From Candidatus Aminicenantota bacterium (GTDB taxonomy: Bacteria; Acidobacteriota; Aminicenantia; Aminicenantales; UBA4085), in NCBI GenBank assembly GCA_003154255.1, contig PMCY01000192.1:1-9016 (forward strand): 9,016 nt of DNA, written 5' to 3'. Each line of letters opens with the position of its first letter. Position 1 is the stretch's first letter. The translations under genes were made by a program, and so were the position numbers. This document shows, piece after piece, positions 1-6,096 of the stretch. The notes beneath the pieces are model-generated. The model worked only from the letters and a program-made list of their open reading frames with translations. It was not told the DNA's origin and did not search any database.

Positions 1-224
1 TTCCAGAAGGCTTCGATAAAAAGATCGCGCTCACGGTCGGTCTGGAGCTTGTTGAACACCTCGCGCTCGAGCGGCGTGATGATATAGCCGACCTCTTCCT
101 CCAGCCATTTCTTATAGTTCAGGGCCGAGCCCGGCGCCTGGCCCGCCGCCGGAATCGCCGTCAGGGCCAAGACGAGGACCAGTCCCGCCAGGCCGAATAT
201 GAAAATCCGCTTTGCTTTCCTCAA
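1..224 (-). CDS. GWxTD domain-containing secreted protein, N-terminal part (partial)
   Basis: The gene runs off the left edge, so only about 74 N-terminal residues are visible. The reading starts at TTG (224-222), 10 nt after a GAGGAG ribosome-binding site (240-235). It begins LRKAKRIFIFGLAGLVLVLA, a basic start followed by a hydrophobic stretch and an AxA-like site near 'AIPAAGQA', which is a signal peptide for export. After it come 'KKWLEEEVGYIITPLE', 'EVFNKLQTDRERDLFIEAFW'. The segment ERDLFIEAFW matches the opening of the GWxTD domain, a family of unknown biochemical role that is frequent in Acidobacteriota and related bacteria. The GWxTD motif itself would lie beyond the edge. An ATG at 234-232 is in another frame that stops after about 40 codons and gives a non-hydrophobic peptide, so TTG is preferred. 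The family call rests on one short matching region. Confidence 0.75.
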   Translation of the reverse strand, partial: MRKAKRIFIFGLAGLVLVLALTAIPAAGQAPGSALNYKKWLEEEVGYIITPLEREVFNKLQTDRERDLFIEAFW

Positions 225-240
225 GATTCGGCATCTCCTC

Positions 241-262
241 CCATTCGGTTTTCAGCCGATGG
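241..262 (-). promoter_or_regulatory. Small hairpin next to the GWxTD gene ribosome-binding site
   Basis: CCAT-(T)-CGG at 241-248 pairs with CCG-ATGG at 256-262, giving a 7-bp stem with one bulged base and a 7-nt loop. On the minus strand its end touches the GAGGAG site at 240-235. It could affect ribosome access or be chance in GC-rich DNA. No promoter for the GWxTD gene is recognisable between 225 and 404. Confidence 0.2.
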
Positions 263-320
263 AGGGCGATCCCGCACTAGACGATCGGGCCGTGGAAAGG
301 AGGTCCGGAAAACCCGAAAT

Positions 321-349
321 GTCCATTCGCCGACGAATCCGGCATGGAC
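321..349 (-). terminator. Terminator-like hairpin downstream of the RhaT gene
   Basis: On the minus strand GTCCATGCCG (349-340) pairs with CGGC (332-329) and ATGGAC (326-321), giving 10 bp with a 2-nt bulge and a 7-nt loop. It begins 56 nt after the symporter stop codon. The following minus-strand bases are ATTTCGGGTTTT, which is T-rich but not an unbroken T tract, so this may be a weak intrinsic terminator. It is the only good candidate for ending the minus-strand transcript before the GWxTD gene. Confidence 0.42.
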
Positions 350-404
350 GCCGGCAGCCGGAACCATGAAAGTCCTCACCGCCATGAATCACCATACCTC
401 CCGA

Positions 405-1583
405 TTATCGTCCCGCCGGCAGGGTCGCTAAATAATTGCCATAACCGACGATGATGGTGGAATAAATTAGAATCCCCAGCCCGATGGCCAGGAGCGTTTT
501 GGTAAACCCGCTGCTCCCCTTCCATTCCTTGAGCGCGATCCCCCACAGCGAGCTGAACAGGATGATGCTGGCCATGTGGATCGTCCAACTGGAGAACTTG
601 AATTGCCCCATCTGGGTCTCGCCCATGGTGTAGAAGAAGAACTGCAGATACCAAACCGTGCCGGCCAGGGCGCAGAACAGGTAATTGGAACGCATCGGCA
701 CGCGCTCGCCCGCCAGCATGCGCGACGGCGGCCTGCGCTCAGCAGCCTCCTCCCCGGGCGCGTCAACGGCGGTCTCGATGATCGTCTCCTCGCTCCGGAC
801 TGGAGGCGCCTGTCGCAGACGTCCATGAAAATATTGGTACCCCGTTTTATTCCGATGGTTGAGGATCAGGCACCAGATGATGTTCGTGGTGAAGCCGCCC
901 AGCAGAACGACGCAGAGCTTGGGCAGACCGACCCACAAGGATGACGTGCCGCGCCCGGCGGAAAGCTTGGACAGCGGTTCGGCCGCGTCCAGGCCGAAGG
1001 CGAAGCAGGCGCTGAAGACGCCGGAGAACGTGGCCACGAGCAGGCCCTTGGTGAAATTGAACTCCTTGATCGAGGCCTTTTTCTGTTCTTCGGACATCTC
1101 CCGTTCCTTGGACACGCCGGCCATTCCGGCTATGACGATGCCCAGGACGCAGACTAGGATGCCGATGAGAATGACCAGGCCGGACGTCGTGCCCAGGACC
1201 TTGGAGACGAATTCGCCATGGATGATCGGGGGTACGATCGTCCCGATGACGGCGCAATAGCCCAGAGCCACGCCCATGCCCAGGGACATGCCCAGGTAGC
1301 GCATGGTAAGCCCGAAGGTCAAGCCGCCGATGCCCCAGAGGGCCCCAAAAATATAGGCTTTCAGGAGCGCCGGCGTGGGCGCGGCCCGGAGAACGCCCAG
1401 CAAATCGCGGGTCTGGATCGAGGCCAGGAGCCAGGGGGCGATGATCCAGCTGAAAAAGCCGCCGACGAGCCAATACACTTCCCAAGCCCATTTCTTGACG
1501 CCGCGATAGGGGACGTAAAAGCTGCCCGAAGCCAGGCCGCCCAGCCAGTGAAAGACGACACCGCGGAAGGGATTGGCGATCAT
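405..1583 (-). CDS. rhaT: RhaT-type L-rhamnose/proton symporter
   Basis: An inner-membrane carrier predicted to import L-rhamnose (or a related deoxyhexose) with a proton. The 392 residues follow the RhaT pattern closely: VKKWAWE (29-35), GGFFSWIIAPW (41-51), GALWGIGG then GLTMRYLGMS (80-100), EEFN-like 'KEFNFTKG' (173-180), WYLQFFFY (311-318) and LKEW (351-354). About ten hydrophobic segments are visible, as in the family. It is longer than E. coli RhaT (344 residues), mainly because the hydrophilic loop at about 243-299, before the WYLQFFFY helix, is some 35 residues longer and rich in Glu, Arg and Pro. The ATG follows GGAGG by 10 nt. It lies 110 nt after porB on the same strand, with an AT-rich stretch between, so it may have its own promoter. 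No rhamnose isomerase, kinase or aldolase is visible. Family is secure; the exact sugar is inferred. Confidence 0.93.
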   Translation of the reverse strand: MIANPFRGVVFHWLGGLASGSFYVPYRGVKKWAWEVYWLVGGFFSWIIAPWLLASIQTRDLLGVLRAAPTPALLKAYIFGALWGIGGLTFGLTMRYLGMSLGMGVALGYCAVIGTIVPPIIHGEFVSKVLGTTSGLVILIGILVCVLGIVIAGMAGVSKEREMSEEQKKASIKEFNFTKGLLVATFSGVFSACFAFGLDAAEPLSKLSAGRGTSSLWVGLPKLCVVLLGGFTTNIIWCLILNHRNKTGYQYFHGRLRQAPPVRSEETIIETAVDAPGEEAAERRPPSRMLAGERVPMRSNYLFCALAGTVWYLQFFFYTMGETQMGQFKFSSWTIHMASIILFSSLWGIALKEWKGSSGFTKTLLAIGLGILIYSTIIVGYGNYLATLPAGR

Positions 1584-1622
1584 GGAACCTCGACCTCCGA
1601 GTCCGGCATTCGGAAGTTTATT

Positions 1623-1628
1623 TTTATA
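1623..1628 (-). promoter_or_regulatory. Possible -10 element upstream of the RhaT gene
   Basis: The 110-nt gap between porB and the symporter gene has an AT-rich stretch (about 1616-1660) that stands out from its GC-rich surroundings. On the minus strand it contains TATAAA (1628-1623), a 5/6 match to the sigma-70 -10 box. The hexamer 17 bp upstream (AATAGA) is a poor -35 match. The site suggests, without proving, separate transcription of the symporter. Confidence 0.25.
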
Positions 1629-1665
1629 ATAAAAGGGGCGATTATTCTATTTCTTTTTTTCCGCC

Positions 1666-1688
1666 GGCCCGGCGATGGACGGCGGGCC
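1666..1688 (-). terminator. Hairpin just after porB
   Basis: GGCCCG (1666-1671) and CGGGCC (1683-1688) form a 6-bp stem with an 11-nt loop, 5 nt beyond the porB stop codon. On the minus strand it is followed by GGCGG and a run of A rather than T, so it is not a standard intrinsic terminator. It may protect the 3' end of the por transcript or partly stop transcription. Confidence 0.25.
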
Positions 1689-1693
1689 AACCG

Positions 1694-2629
1694 TCAGATC
1701 GCCGCTTTCTCTCCGCAGAGCGCCAGGAGCTTCTCCCAGCGCAGGTCCACATCTTTCTGGATGGCCTCCAGAAGCCCGGCGTTTTCCGGGCCGAAAAGGT
1801 GTTTGAAGCGGTCCTGGGTTTTGAGCCATTCGGCCACGGGCTTTTTCTGTTTGGGCCTTTTGGTCAGCCTGTAAACGCCCTTCTCAACCTCATAAATCGG
1901 CCAGATGCACGTTTCCACGGCCAATTGGCCGAGGGCTACAGTCTGAGCGGAGGGGAAGCCCCAGCCCAGCATGCAGGGCTGGAGGATGTTGATGAAGGTC
2001 GGACCCGATGTGGCCAGCGCCTTCTGCACCTTGGTCACGAAGTCGTTCCACTCCCCCACCACCGCCTGGGCGGCATAGGGGATGTCGTGGGCCACCAGAC
2101 AGGCGGTCAGATCCTTGCGGCTCTGGATCTTGCCGGGGCAGATTTTGCCGGTCGGCGCGGTCGTGGTGTGGGCCCCGCGCGGCGTGGCCGAGGAGCGCTG
2201 GATGCCCGTGTTCATATAGGCTTCATTGTTGTAGCAGATATAGAGGAGATTGTGGCCCCGCTCCATAGCGCCCGACAGCGATTGGAAGCCGATATCGTAG
2301 GTCCCGCCGTCGCCGCCGAAGGCGATGACCTTGACGTCCTCCTTGAGCCGGCCGCTCTTTCTCTGGGCCCGCACGGCCGCTTCGATGCCGCTGGCCGAAG
2401 CGGCTGCGTTTTCGAAAGCGCTGTGGAACCAGTTCACCCGCCAGGCCGTGTAGGGGAAGATCGTCGTCGACACCTCCAGGCAGCCGGTGGCGTTGGCCAC
2501 CACGACGGGGCGGTCGCCGGCGGCCAGCAGGGTCTGCCGGGCGACGATGCCGGCGCCGCAGCCGCTGCACAGCCGGTGGCCTCCGGACAGGAGCTCCGGG
2601 TTTTCAGCGAGTTTCTTGATATTGGCCAT
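1694..2629 (-). CDS. porB: Pyruvate:ferredoxin oxidoreductase (pyruvate synthase), beta subunit
   Basis: The thiamine diphosphate-binding subunit of cytoplasmic pyruvate synthase, which interconverts pyruvate + CoA + oxidised ferredoxin with acetyl-CoA + CO2 + reduced ferredoxin. The 311 residues show the family's proximal [4Fe-4S] cysteines, C21 and C24 in LCSGCGAG, C50 in ATGCLE and probably C219 in QPCMLGW. The ThDP/Mg motif is GGDGGTYDIG (105-114) with YNNEAYMNTG (133-142). The block ATGCLEVSTTIFPYTAW (47-63) is typical of pyruvate and branched-chain 2-oxoacid enzymes. The length is normal for PorB. It is the last gene of the por set, 24 nt after porA, and its ATG follows an AGGAAAG-type ribosome-binding site. 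Overall likeness to Thermotoga-type PorB favours pyruvate over 2-ketoisovalerate, but sequence alone does not fully settle substrate choice. Confidence 0.95.
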   Translation of the reverse strand: MANIKKLAENPELLSGGHRLCSGCGAGIVARQTLLAAGDRPVVVANATGCLEVSTTIFPYTAWRVNWFHSAFENAAASASGIEAAVRAQRKSGRLKEDVKVIAFGGDGGTYDIGFQSLSGAMERGHNLLYICYNNEAYMNTGIQRSSATPRGAHTTTAPTGKICPGKIQSRKDLTACLVAHDIPYAAQAVVGEWNDFVTKVQKALATSGPTFINILQPCMLGWGFPSAQTVALGQLAVETCIWPIYEVEKGVYRLTKRPKQKKPVAEWLKTQDRFKHLFGPENAGLLEAIQKDVDLRWEKLLALCGEKAAI

Positions 2630-2653
2630 GGGATTGTCTTTCCTTTCCGCCGC

Positions 2654-3838
2654 CTAGGCCCGGACCCCTTGATAGGTGATCAGCGGATCGATCGGGCCGC
2701 CGGCCGCGATATCCTGGAGACGGACGAAGATGCTCCGGAGGTCTTCCAGGGTGATATCACGCCCGCCCAGGCCGTAGATGTAATTCACGGTTTTGGGTCT
2801 TCTCTCCAGATCATAGAGGGTCGATCGGACGTGGTCGAACAGAGGGCCGCCGAAGGACGTCAAGCCGTCCGAGCGGTCCATGACCGCGACGGCCTTGACC
2901 CGCCCGAACTCGCGGGCCAGCTCGGCGAAGGGGAACGGCCGGAAGACGCGGAGCTTGATCAGGCCGACCTTGCGGCCCTCCCGGCGCAGGACGTCGACGA
3001 CCATCTTGGTTGTCCCGGCCGTGGAGCCAAGCAGGATCATGGCCACCTCGGCATCCTCCATCCGGTAAGTCTCGAACAGCCCGTAGGACCGGCCGAAGCG
3101 CCTGCCGAAGTCGAGGCCGACTTCGACGATGCGGTCCTTGGCCCGGCGCATGGCCTCGGCCAGCTGCATCCGATGCTCGAAGTAGTAATCCTGCAAATCA
3201 AGGGCGCCCAGCGAATGGGGCTCGGCCAGGTTTAGGAGTGAAGCATGCGGCTTGTAGGGTCCGACGTAGTTCTTGACCGTGGCGTCGTCCAAGAAGAACA
3301 TGGTCTCCATGCAATGGCTGATGATGAAGCCGTCCGTGGTGACCATGCTGGGCAGCAGAATGTCCGGATGCTCGCTGATCTTCATGGCCTGGAGGATGTT
3401 GTCGTAGGCTTCCTGGGAGTTTTCGCTGAAGATCTGGATCCAGCCGGCGTCGCGGGCGCCCATGGTGTCCGAGTGATCGCAGTGGATGTTGATGGGCGCG
3501 GACAGGGCCCGGTTGACCTCGGGCAGGACGATGGGTAGACGCAGGGCGGCGGCGATGTAGAGCATCTCGTACATCAAGGCCAGCCCCTGAGATGAGGTCA
3601 CGGTCATGGCCCGCGACCCGGCGGCCGCGGCGCCCATGGTGGCGCTCATGGCCGAGTGCTCGCTTTCCACGGCGATGAACTCCGTGTCCACGGCGCCGTC
3701 GGCCACGAATTGGCTGAAAATCTGGACGACTTCGGTGGCCGGGGTGATGGGATAAGCGGCCACGACATCGGGATTGATCTGGCGCATGGCCTCGGCCATG
3801 GCCTCGTTGCCGGTCTTGGCGACTTTAATGGCGGCCAT
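2654..3838 (-). CDS. porA: Pyruvate:ferredoxin oxidoreductase, alpha subunit
   Basis: The 394-residue alpha subunit, which supplies the pyrimidine-binding (PYR) half of the thiamine diphosphate site plus the transketolase C-terminal-like domain. Visible family motifs are YPITPAT (29-35), the AVESEHSAM block (56-64), TSSQGLALMYE (81-91) and NRALSAP (109-115). By analogy with the Desulfovibrio enzyme, the Thr of YPITP and the Arg of NRALSAP should contact pyruvate. The second half has GSTAGTTK followed later by a VMDRSDG motif, as in the C-terminal domains of the family. The reading frame stays open upstream to 4027, but that part is an out-of-frame reading of porD. The ATG at 3838 follows an AAGGGGG site and opens with the usual 'MAAIKVAKTGNEAMAEA'. 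It starts 2 nt after the porD stop codon, so translation is probably coupled. Confidence 0.95.
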   Translation of the reverse strand: MAAIKVAKTGNEAMAEAMRQINPDVVAAYPITPATEVVQIFSQFVADGAVDTEFIAVESEHSAMSATMGAAAAGSRAMTVTSSQGLALMYEMLYIAAALRLPIVLPEVNRALSAPINIHCDHSDTMGARDAGWIQIFSENSQEAYDNILQAMKISEHPDILLPSMVTTDGFIISHCMETMFFLDDATVKNYVGPYKPHASLLNLAEPHSLGALDLQDYYFEHRMQLAEAMRRAKDRIVEVGLDFGRRFGRSYGLFETYRMEDAEVAMILLGSTAGTTKMVVDVLRREGRKVGLIKLRVFRPFPFAELAREFGRVKAVAVMDRSDGLTSFGGPLFDHVRSTLYDLERRPKTVNYIYGLGGRDITLEDLRSIFVRLQDIAAGGPIDPLITYQGVRA

Positions 3839-3840
3839 GA

Positions 3841-4158
3841 TTATTGGGCCCCCTTCCGGGCTTCGCGCTCGTCGATCATGGCAATGGCCGTCACTTTGGG
3901 CGGGCAGACCGCGGCGCAAATGCCGCAGCCCTTGCAGTGGTCCAGGTCGAATCCCTTGAAGGACCCGGCCTCGACCAGGACGGAGGAGTCCGGACAGTAG
4001 ATCCAGCAGATCAGGCAGTTCGTGCATTTTGCGGCGTCATGGACGGGCCGGAAGCTCCGCCAGTCACCGGTCTTGAATTCGTGGGCCGTGCCGGCCGGCA
4101 GCACGTCGCCGAGGGGCAGGGTTCTCCAGCCCGGTTTTTCGATGGTGTCTTTGGCCAT
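3841..4158 (-). CDS. porD: Pyruvate:ferredoxin oxidoreductase, delta subunit (2x[4Fe-4S] ferredoxin-like)
   Basis: A 105-residue electron-transfer subunit that carries electrons from the ThDP centre in PorB to external ferredoxin. It has two complete ferredoxin motifs: C45-x2-C48-x2-C51-x3-C55-P and C75-x2-C78-x2-C81-x3-C85-P. All eight cluster ligands are present. The 44-residue N-terminal part (including TGDWRSFRP, 30-38) matches the usual lead-in of PorD. It begins 4 nt after the porC stop, with GGGGAG inside the end of porC as its ribosome-binding site, and ends 2 nt before porA. A separate delta subunit identifies the four-subunit architecture known from Thermotoga and archaea rather than the single-chain PFOR of many bacteria. 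Confidence 0.95.
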   Translation of the reverse strand: MAKDTIEKPGWRTLPLGDVLPAGTAHEFKTGDWRSFRPVHDAAKCTNCLICWIYCPDSSVLVEAGSFKGFDLDHCKGCGICAAVCPPKVTAIAMIDEREARKGAQ

Positions 4159-4162
4159 GGTC

Positions 4163-4744
4163 TCATTCTCCCCGTGTCTCGGCGTAAGCGCGCCGCAGGC
4201 AGTTCAGGTTGCCTTCGATGACGCCCGGCTTGTGGGCGAATTTTTTCTTCAGCTTCTCTTCGGTGTCGGCCACCACGTCGTGGATGTCGAGAGCCAGGCC
4301 GAGAGAGCCGATGACGTTGACCAAGGCGCCCATCATGGGCGTATTGGGCTTTTCCAAGCCGATGCTCTCCCGTGAGATGGTCGTGGCATCGACCGTGTAA
4401 ACGCGGCCGAAATCGAGGCCGATTTTCCGCCGCATCTCGGCCGGCGTCGCGTCGGTGTTGATGATGATCGCGCCGTCGCGGGTCAGCCCCTGGGTCAAAT
4501 CGTGCGAATCCAGGAGCGTCGCATCAAGGACCACGACGATGTCGGGCGCCGTGACCCCGCAGTGCAGGGTGATCGGCTTGTCGTCGATCCGGTTGAAGGA
4601 CATGACGGGCGCGCCCATGCGCTCGGGGCCGTACTCGGGAAATCCTTGAACGTATTTTCCGGTCGCCAGAACCGCTTCGGCAAAGAGCAGGGCGGCGGTT
4701 TTGGCCCCCTGCCCTCCCCGGCCGTGCCATCGGATTTCGATCAT
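4163..4744 (-). CDS. porC: Pyruvate:ferredoxin oxidoreductase, gamma subunit
   Basis: The 193-residue gamma subunit of the 2-oxoacid:ferredoxin oxidoreductase, corresponding to domain III of single-chain PFOR. It opens with WHGRGGQGAKTAA (6-18), the hallmark glycine-rich motif of this subunit family. It continues with FPEYGPERMGAPV (35-47), 'DIVVVLDATLLD', and the late NTPMMGALV segment, all in the family order. The ATG is preceded by a strong GAGGAGGT ribosome-binding site about 4 nt away. It is the first gene of the gamma-delta-alpha-beta set, an order also found in Thermotoga. The 84-nt gap upstream contains hairpins but no sigma-70 promoter that I can recognise, so the operon may be read from further upstream or from a promoter of another kind. 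Some databases call this subunit PorG. Confidence 0.94.
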   Translation of the reverse strand: MIEIRWHGRGGQGAKTAALLFAEAVLATGKYVQGFPEYGPERMGAPVMSFNRIDDKPITLHCGVTAPDIVVVLDATLLDSHDLTQGLTRDGAIIINTDATPAEMRRKIGLDFGRVYTVDATTISRESIGLEKPNTPMMGALVNVIGSLGLALDIHDVVADTEEKLKKKFAHKPGVIEGNLNCLRRAYAETRGE

Positions 4745-4793
4745 GCTACCTCCTCGTTCGGTTTCCTGAAACGAAGCCGTATCCTAACGCGGG

Positions 4794-4819
4794 GGGCGGC
4801 GGAAAGTCCACCGCCGCCC
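4794..4819 (-). terminator. Strong GC hairpin between the esterase gene and the por operon
   Basis: GGGCGGCGG (4794-4802) and CCGCCGCCC (4811-4819) form a perfect 9-bp stem with an 8-nt loop, starting 9 nt after the esterase stop codon. On the minus strand it is followed by CCCGCGTTAGG with no T tract, so it is not a classical intrinsic terminator. It could end or weaken read-through into porC, or stabilise a transcript end. A second, imperfect hairpin (TTCG/CGAA plus TTT/AAA, 4757-4775) sits just before the porC ribosome-binding site. Confidence 0.35.
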
Positions 4820-4828
4820 GCGGGCCCG

Positions 4829-6043
4829 TCATTTTTTCGGAGACAGGGCGTAGCGGACGATGGAATCGATGGAGACGCGCTCGTCCGGCGTGGCCATTTC
4901 CCGGGCTTTCTCGATCAGGACCATGGCCTGGGCCAGGTCCTTCTTGGCCTGAAAGACGCCGGCCTTCAGGAGATACAGCATGGGCGCGCCGGGACGAAGC
5001 CCGATCTGCTCCTCGACGAAGGCTGCGGCCTCCTCCAAAGCGCCCTGCTTCAGCGCCTGCTGCCCGATGCGTAGGACGGTCGAGAGCGGCATTTCCATCG
5101 TGCATCCGTACTTCTCCGAGAGTGCGCGGTAGTGCGCGCGGACCTGGGCCAGGGTGAGCTTGTCGAAATCCCACTCGTGGGCGTTCTCGAAGCTGAAATC
5201 GGCGAAGATGGCCCGCAGACCTTCGTACGTCGAGATGATGGGGATCGAGCCGTGGTTGTCGCCGAGGTGGCGGCGGGAATCCCAGGCGTAATGGGGCTTC
5301 TTCTCCGCCGCGATCGCGGCCGTGAGCTTGGTCCAGGCGGCCTCGAAGGCCTTATCCGTCCGGTAGCCCTCGTTGCCAAGAGTCAATTGGAAAAACGTCT
5401 TGGCGTTGTCGCCGTCGCGAAGCTTCTTCTCCACGTCGTCCAGCCAATGGAATTCTTCCATCTGCAGGCTGGACGAGACGGCGATGTAGGCGTTGAAGGC
5501 CCGGGGCTCGTTGAGGAACGTCCGGGAGGCGACATACCCGCCCAGGCTGTGGCCGTGCAGGATCCGGAACGGGGCGGTGCGGAAACGGCCTTCGACGAGC
5601 GGGAAGATCTCCTCACGGATCATCTTCATGAAATTCGCCGCGCCGCCGGCGGTGGGCATGGGCGCTCCCGGGGCGGACTTTTCGAACGTCAGGTCACGCT
5701 CGCGGTCGGTGTTGGTGATGCCGACCACGATCAGCTCGGGAATGACGCCGCCCTGATCGGAGAGGGCCCGGGCCAGGGCCCCGACCATCTCGATCTGCTG
5801 GGCCCCGTCCATTAAATAAAGGACGGGATAGGCTTCGGTCGAGCGGTCATATCCCTTGGGCAGGGAAACGAGGAGCCGTCTCGTCTCATTCAGGATCTTG
5901 GACGGGAATTCGATCGTGCGGGAGACGACCGCTCCCGGTGTTCCCGTCGGGAGGAATTCGGGCGCCGCCGGGGCGGGGGTCTGGGCCGCGGCCGCCGCGG
6001 CCAGGAAAGCGATTCCCAAAATGATGCCGATTCTGTTTTTCAT
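4829..6043 (-). CDS. Secreted alpha/beta-hydrolase esterase (Fes/esterase-D-like) with C-terminal helical repeat region
   Basis: A predicted exported carboxyl-ester hydrolase of the 'putative esterase' family (enterochelin esterase, esterase D and feruloyl esterase relatives). From the ATG at 6043 it has 404 residues. A signal peptide (MKNRIGIILGIAFLAAAAAA) ends near residue 21. The core has YPVLYLMDG (72-80), PELIVVGI (102-109), a TDRERD segment (112-117), the nucleophile elbow GHSLGG with S166, LTLGNE (E225, possible acid) and DNHGS (H264, likely catalytic His). The last roughly 85 residues are alternating helices resembling tetratricopeptide repeats, a common tail in this family. An upstream TTG (6046) is in frame, but the GGAGG site lies 5 nt from the ATG and only 2 nt from the TTG, so ATG is preferred. 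It starts 53 nt after the serine-hydrolase gene on the same strand, suggesting co-transcription. The substrate cannot be read from the sequence. Confidence 0.87.
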   Translation of the reverse strand: MKNRIGIILGIAFLAAAAAAQTPAPAAPEFLPTGTPGAVVSRTIEFPSKILNETRRLLVSLPKGYDRSTEAYPVLYLMDGAQQIEMVGALARALSDQGGVIPELIVVGITNTDRERDLTFEKSAPGAPMPTAGGAANFMKMIREEIFPLVEGRFRTAPFRILHGHSLGGYVASRTFLNEPRAFNAYIAVSSSLQMEEFHWLDDVEKKLRDGDNAKTFFQLTLGNEGYRTDKAFEAAWTKLTAAIAAEKKPHYAWDSRRHLGDNHGSIPIISTYEGLRAIFADFSFENAHEWDFDKLTLAQVRAHYRALSEKYGCTMEMPLSTVLRIGQQALKQGALEEAAAFVEEQIGLRPGAPMLYLLKAGVFQAKKDLAQAMVLIEKAREMATPDERVSIDSIVRYALSPKK

Positions 6044-6052
6044 CAAGTCCTC

Positions 6053-6073
6053 CCCGGCCGGACGCGGGCCGGG
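6053..6073 (-). promoter_or_regulatory. GC hairpin abutting the esterase ribosome-binding site
   Basis: CCCGGCC (6053-6059) and GGCCGGG (6067-6073) form a perfect 7-bp GC stem with a 7-nt loop in the 53-nt gap before the esterase gene. On the minus strand its end overlaps the first base of the GGAGG ribosome-binding site (6053-6049). It could hold back translation or mark an RNA-processing site. No T tract follows, so it is not an intrinsic terminator. Confidence 0.35.
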
Positions 6074-6096
6074 CGCATTTCGCCGACCGCATTATC

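Noticed and set aside
1647..1660. T-rich run next to the hairpin after porB as an intrinsic terminator.
   Set aside because: The run reads as A on the minus strand, downstream of the hairpin, so it has the wrong polarity for terminating porB; on the plus strand the T run precedes the hairpin.
1799..3235. A 478-codon open frame on the plus strand opposite porB and porA.
   Set aside because: It lies antisense to two well-identified por genes, has low-complexity composition, and lacks a convincing ribosome-binding site or domain.
3839..4027. An N-terminal extension of porA by 63 codons.
   Set aside because: It overlaps porD in another frame, contains no family sequence, and the ATG at 3838 has a good ribosome-binding site and the standard PorA beginning.
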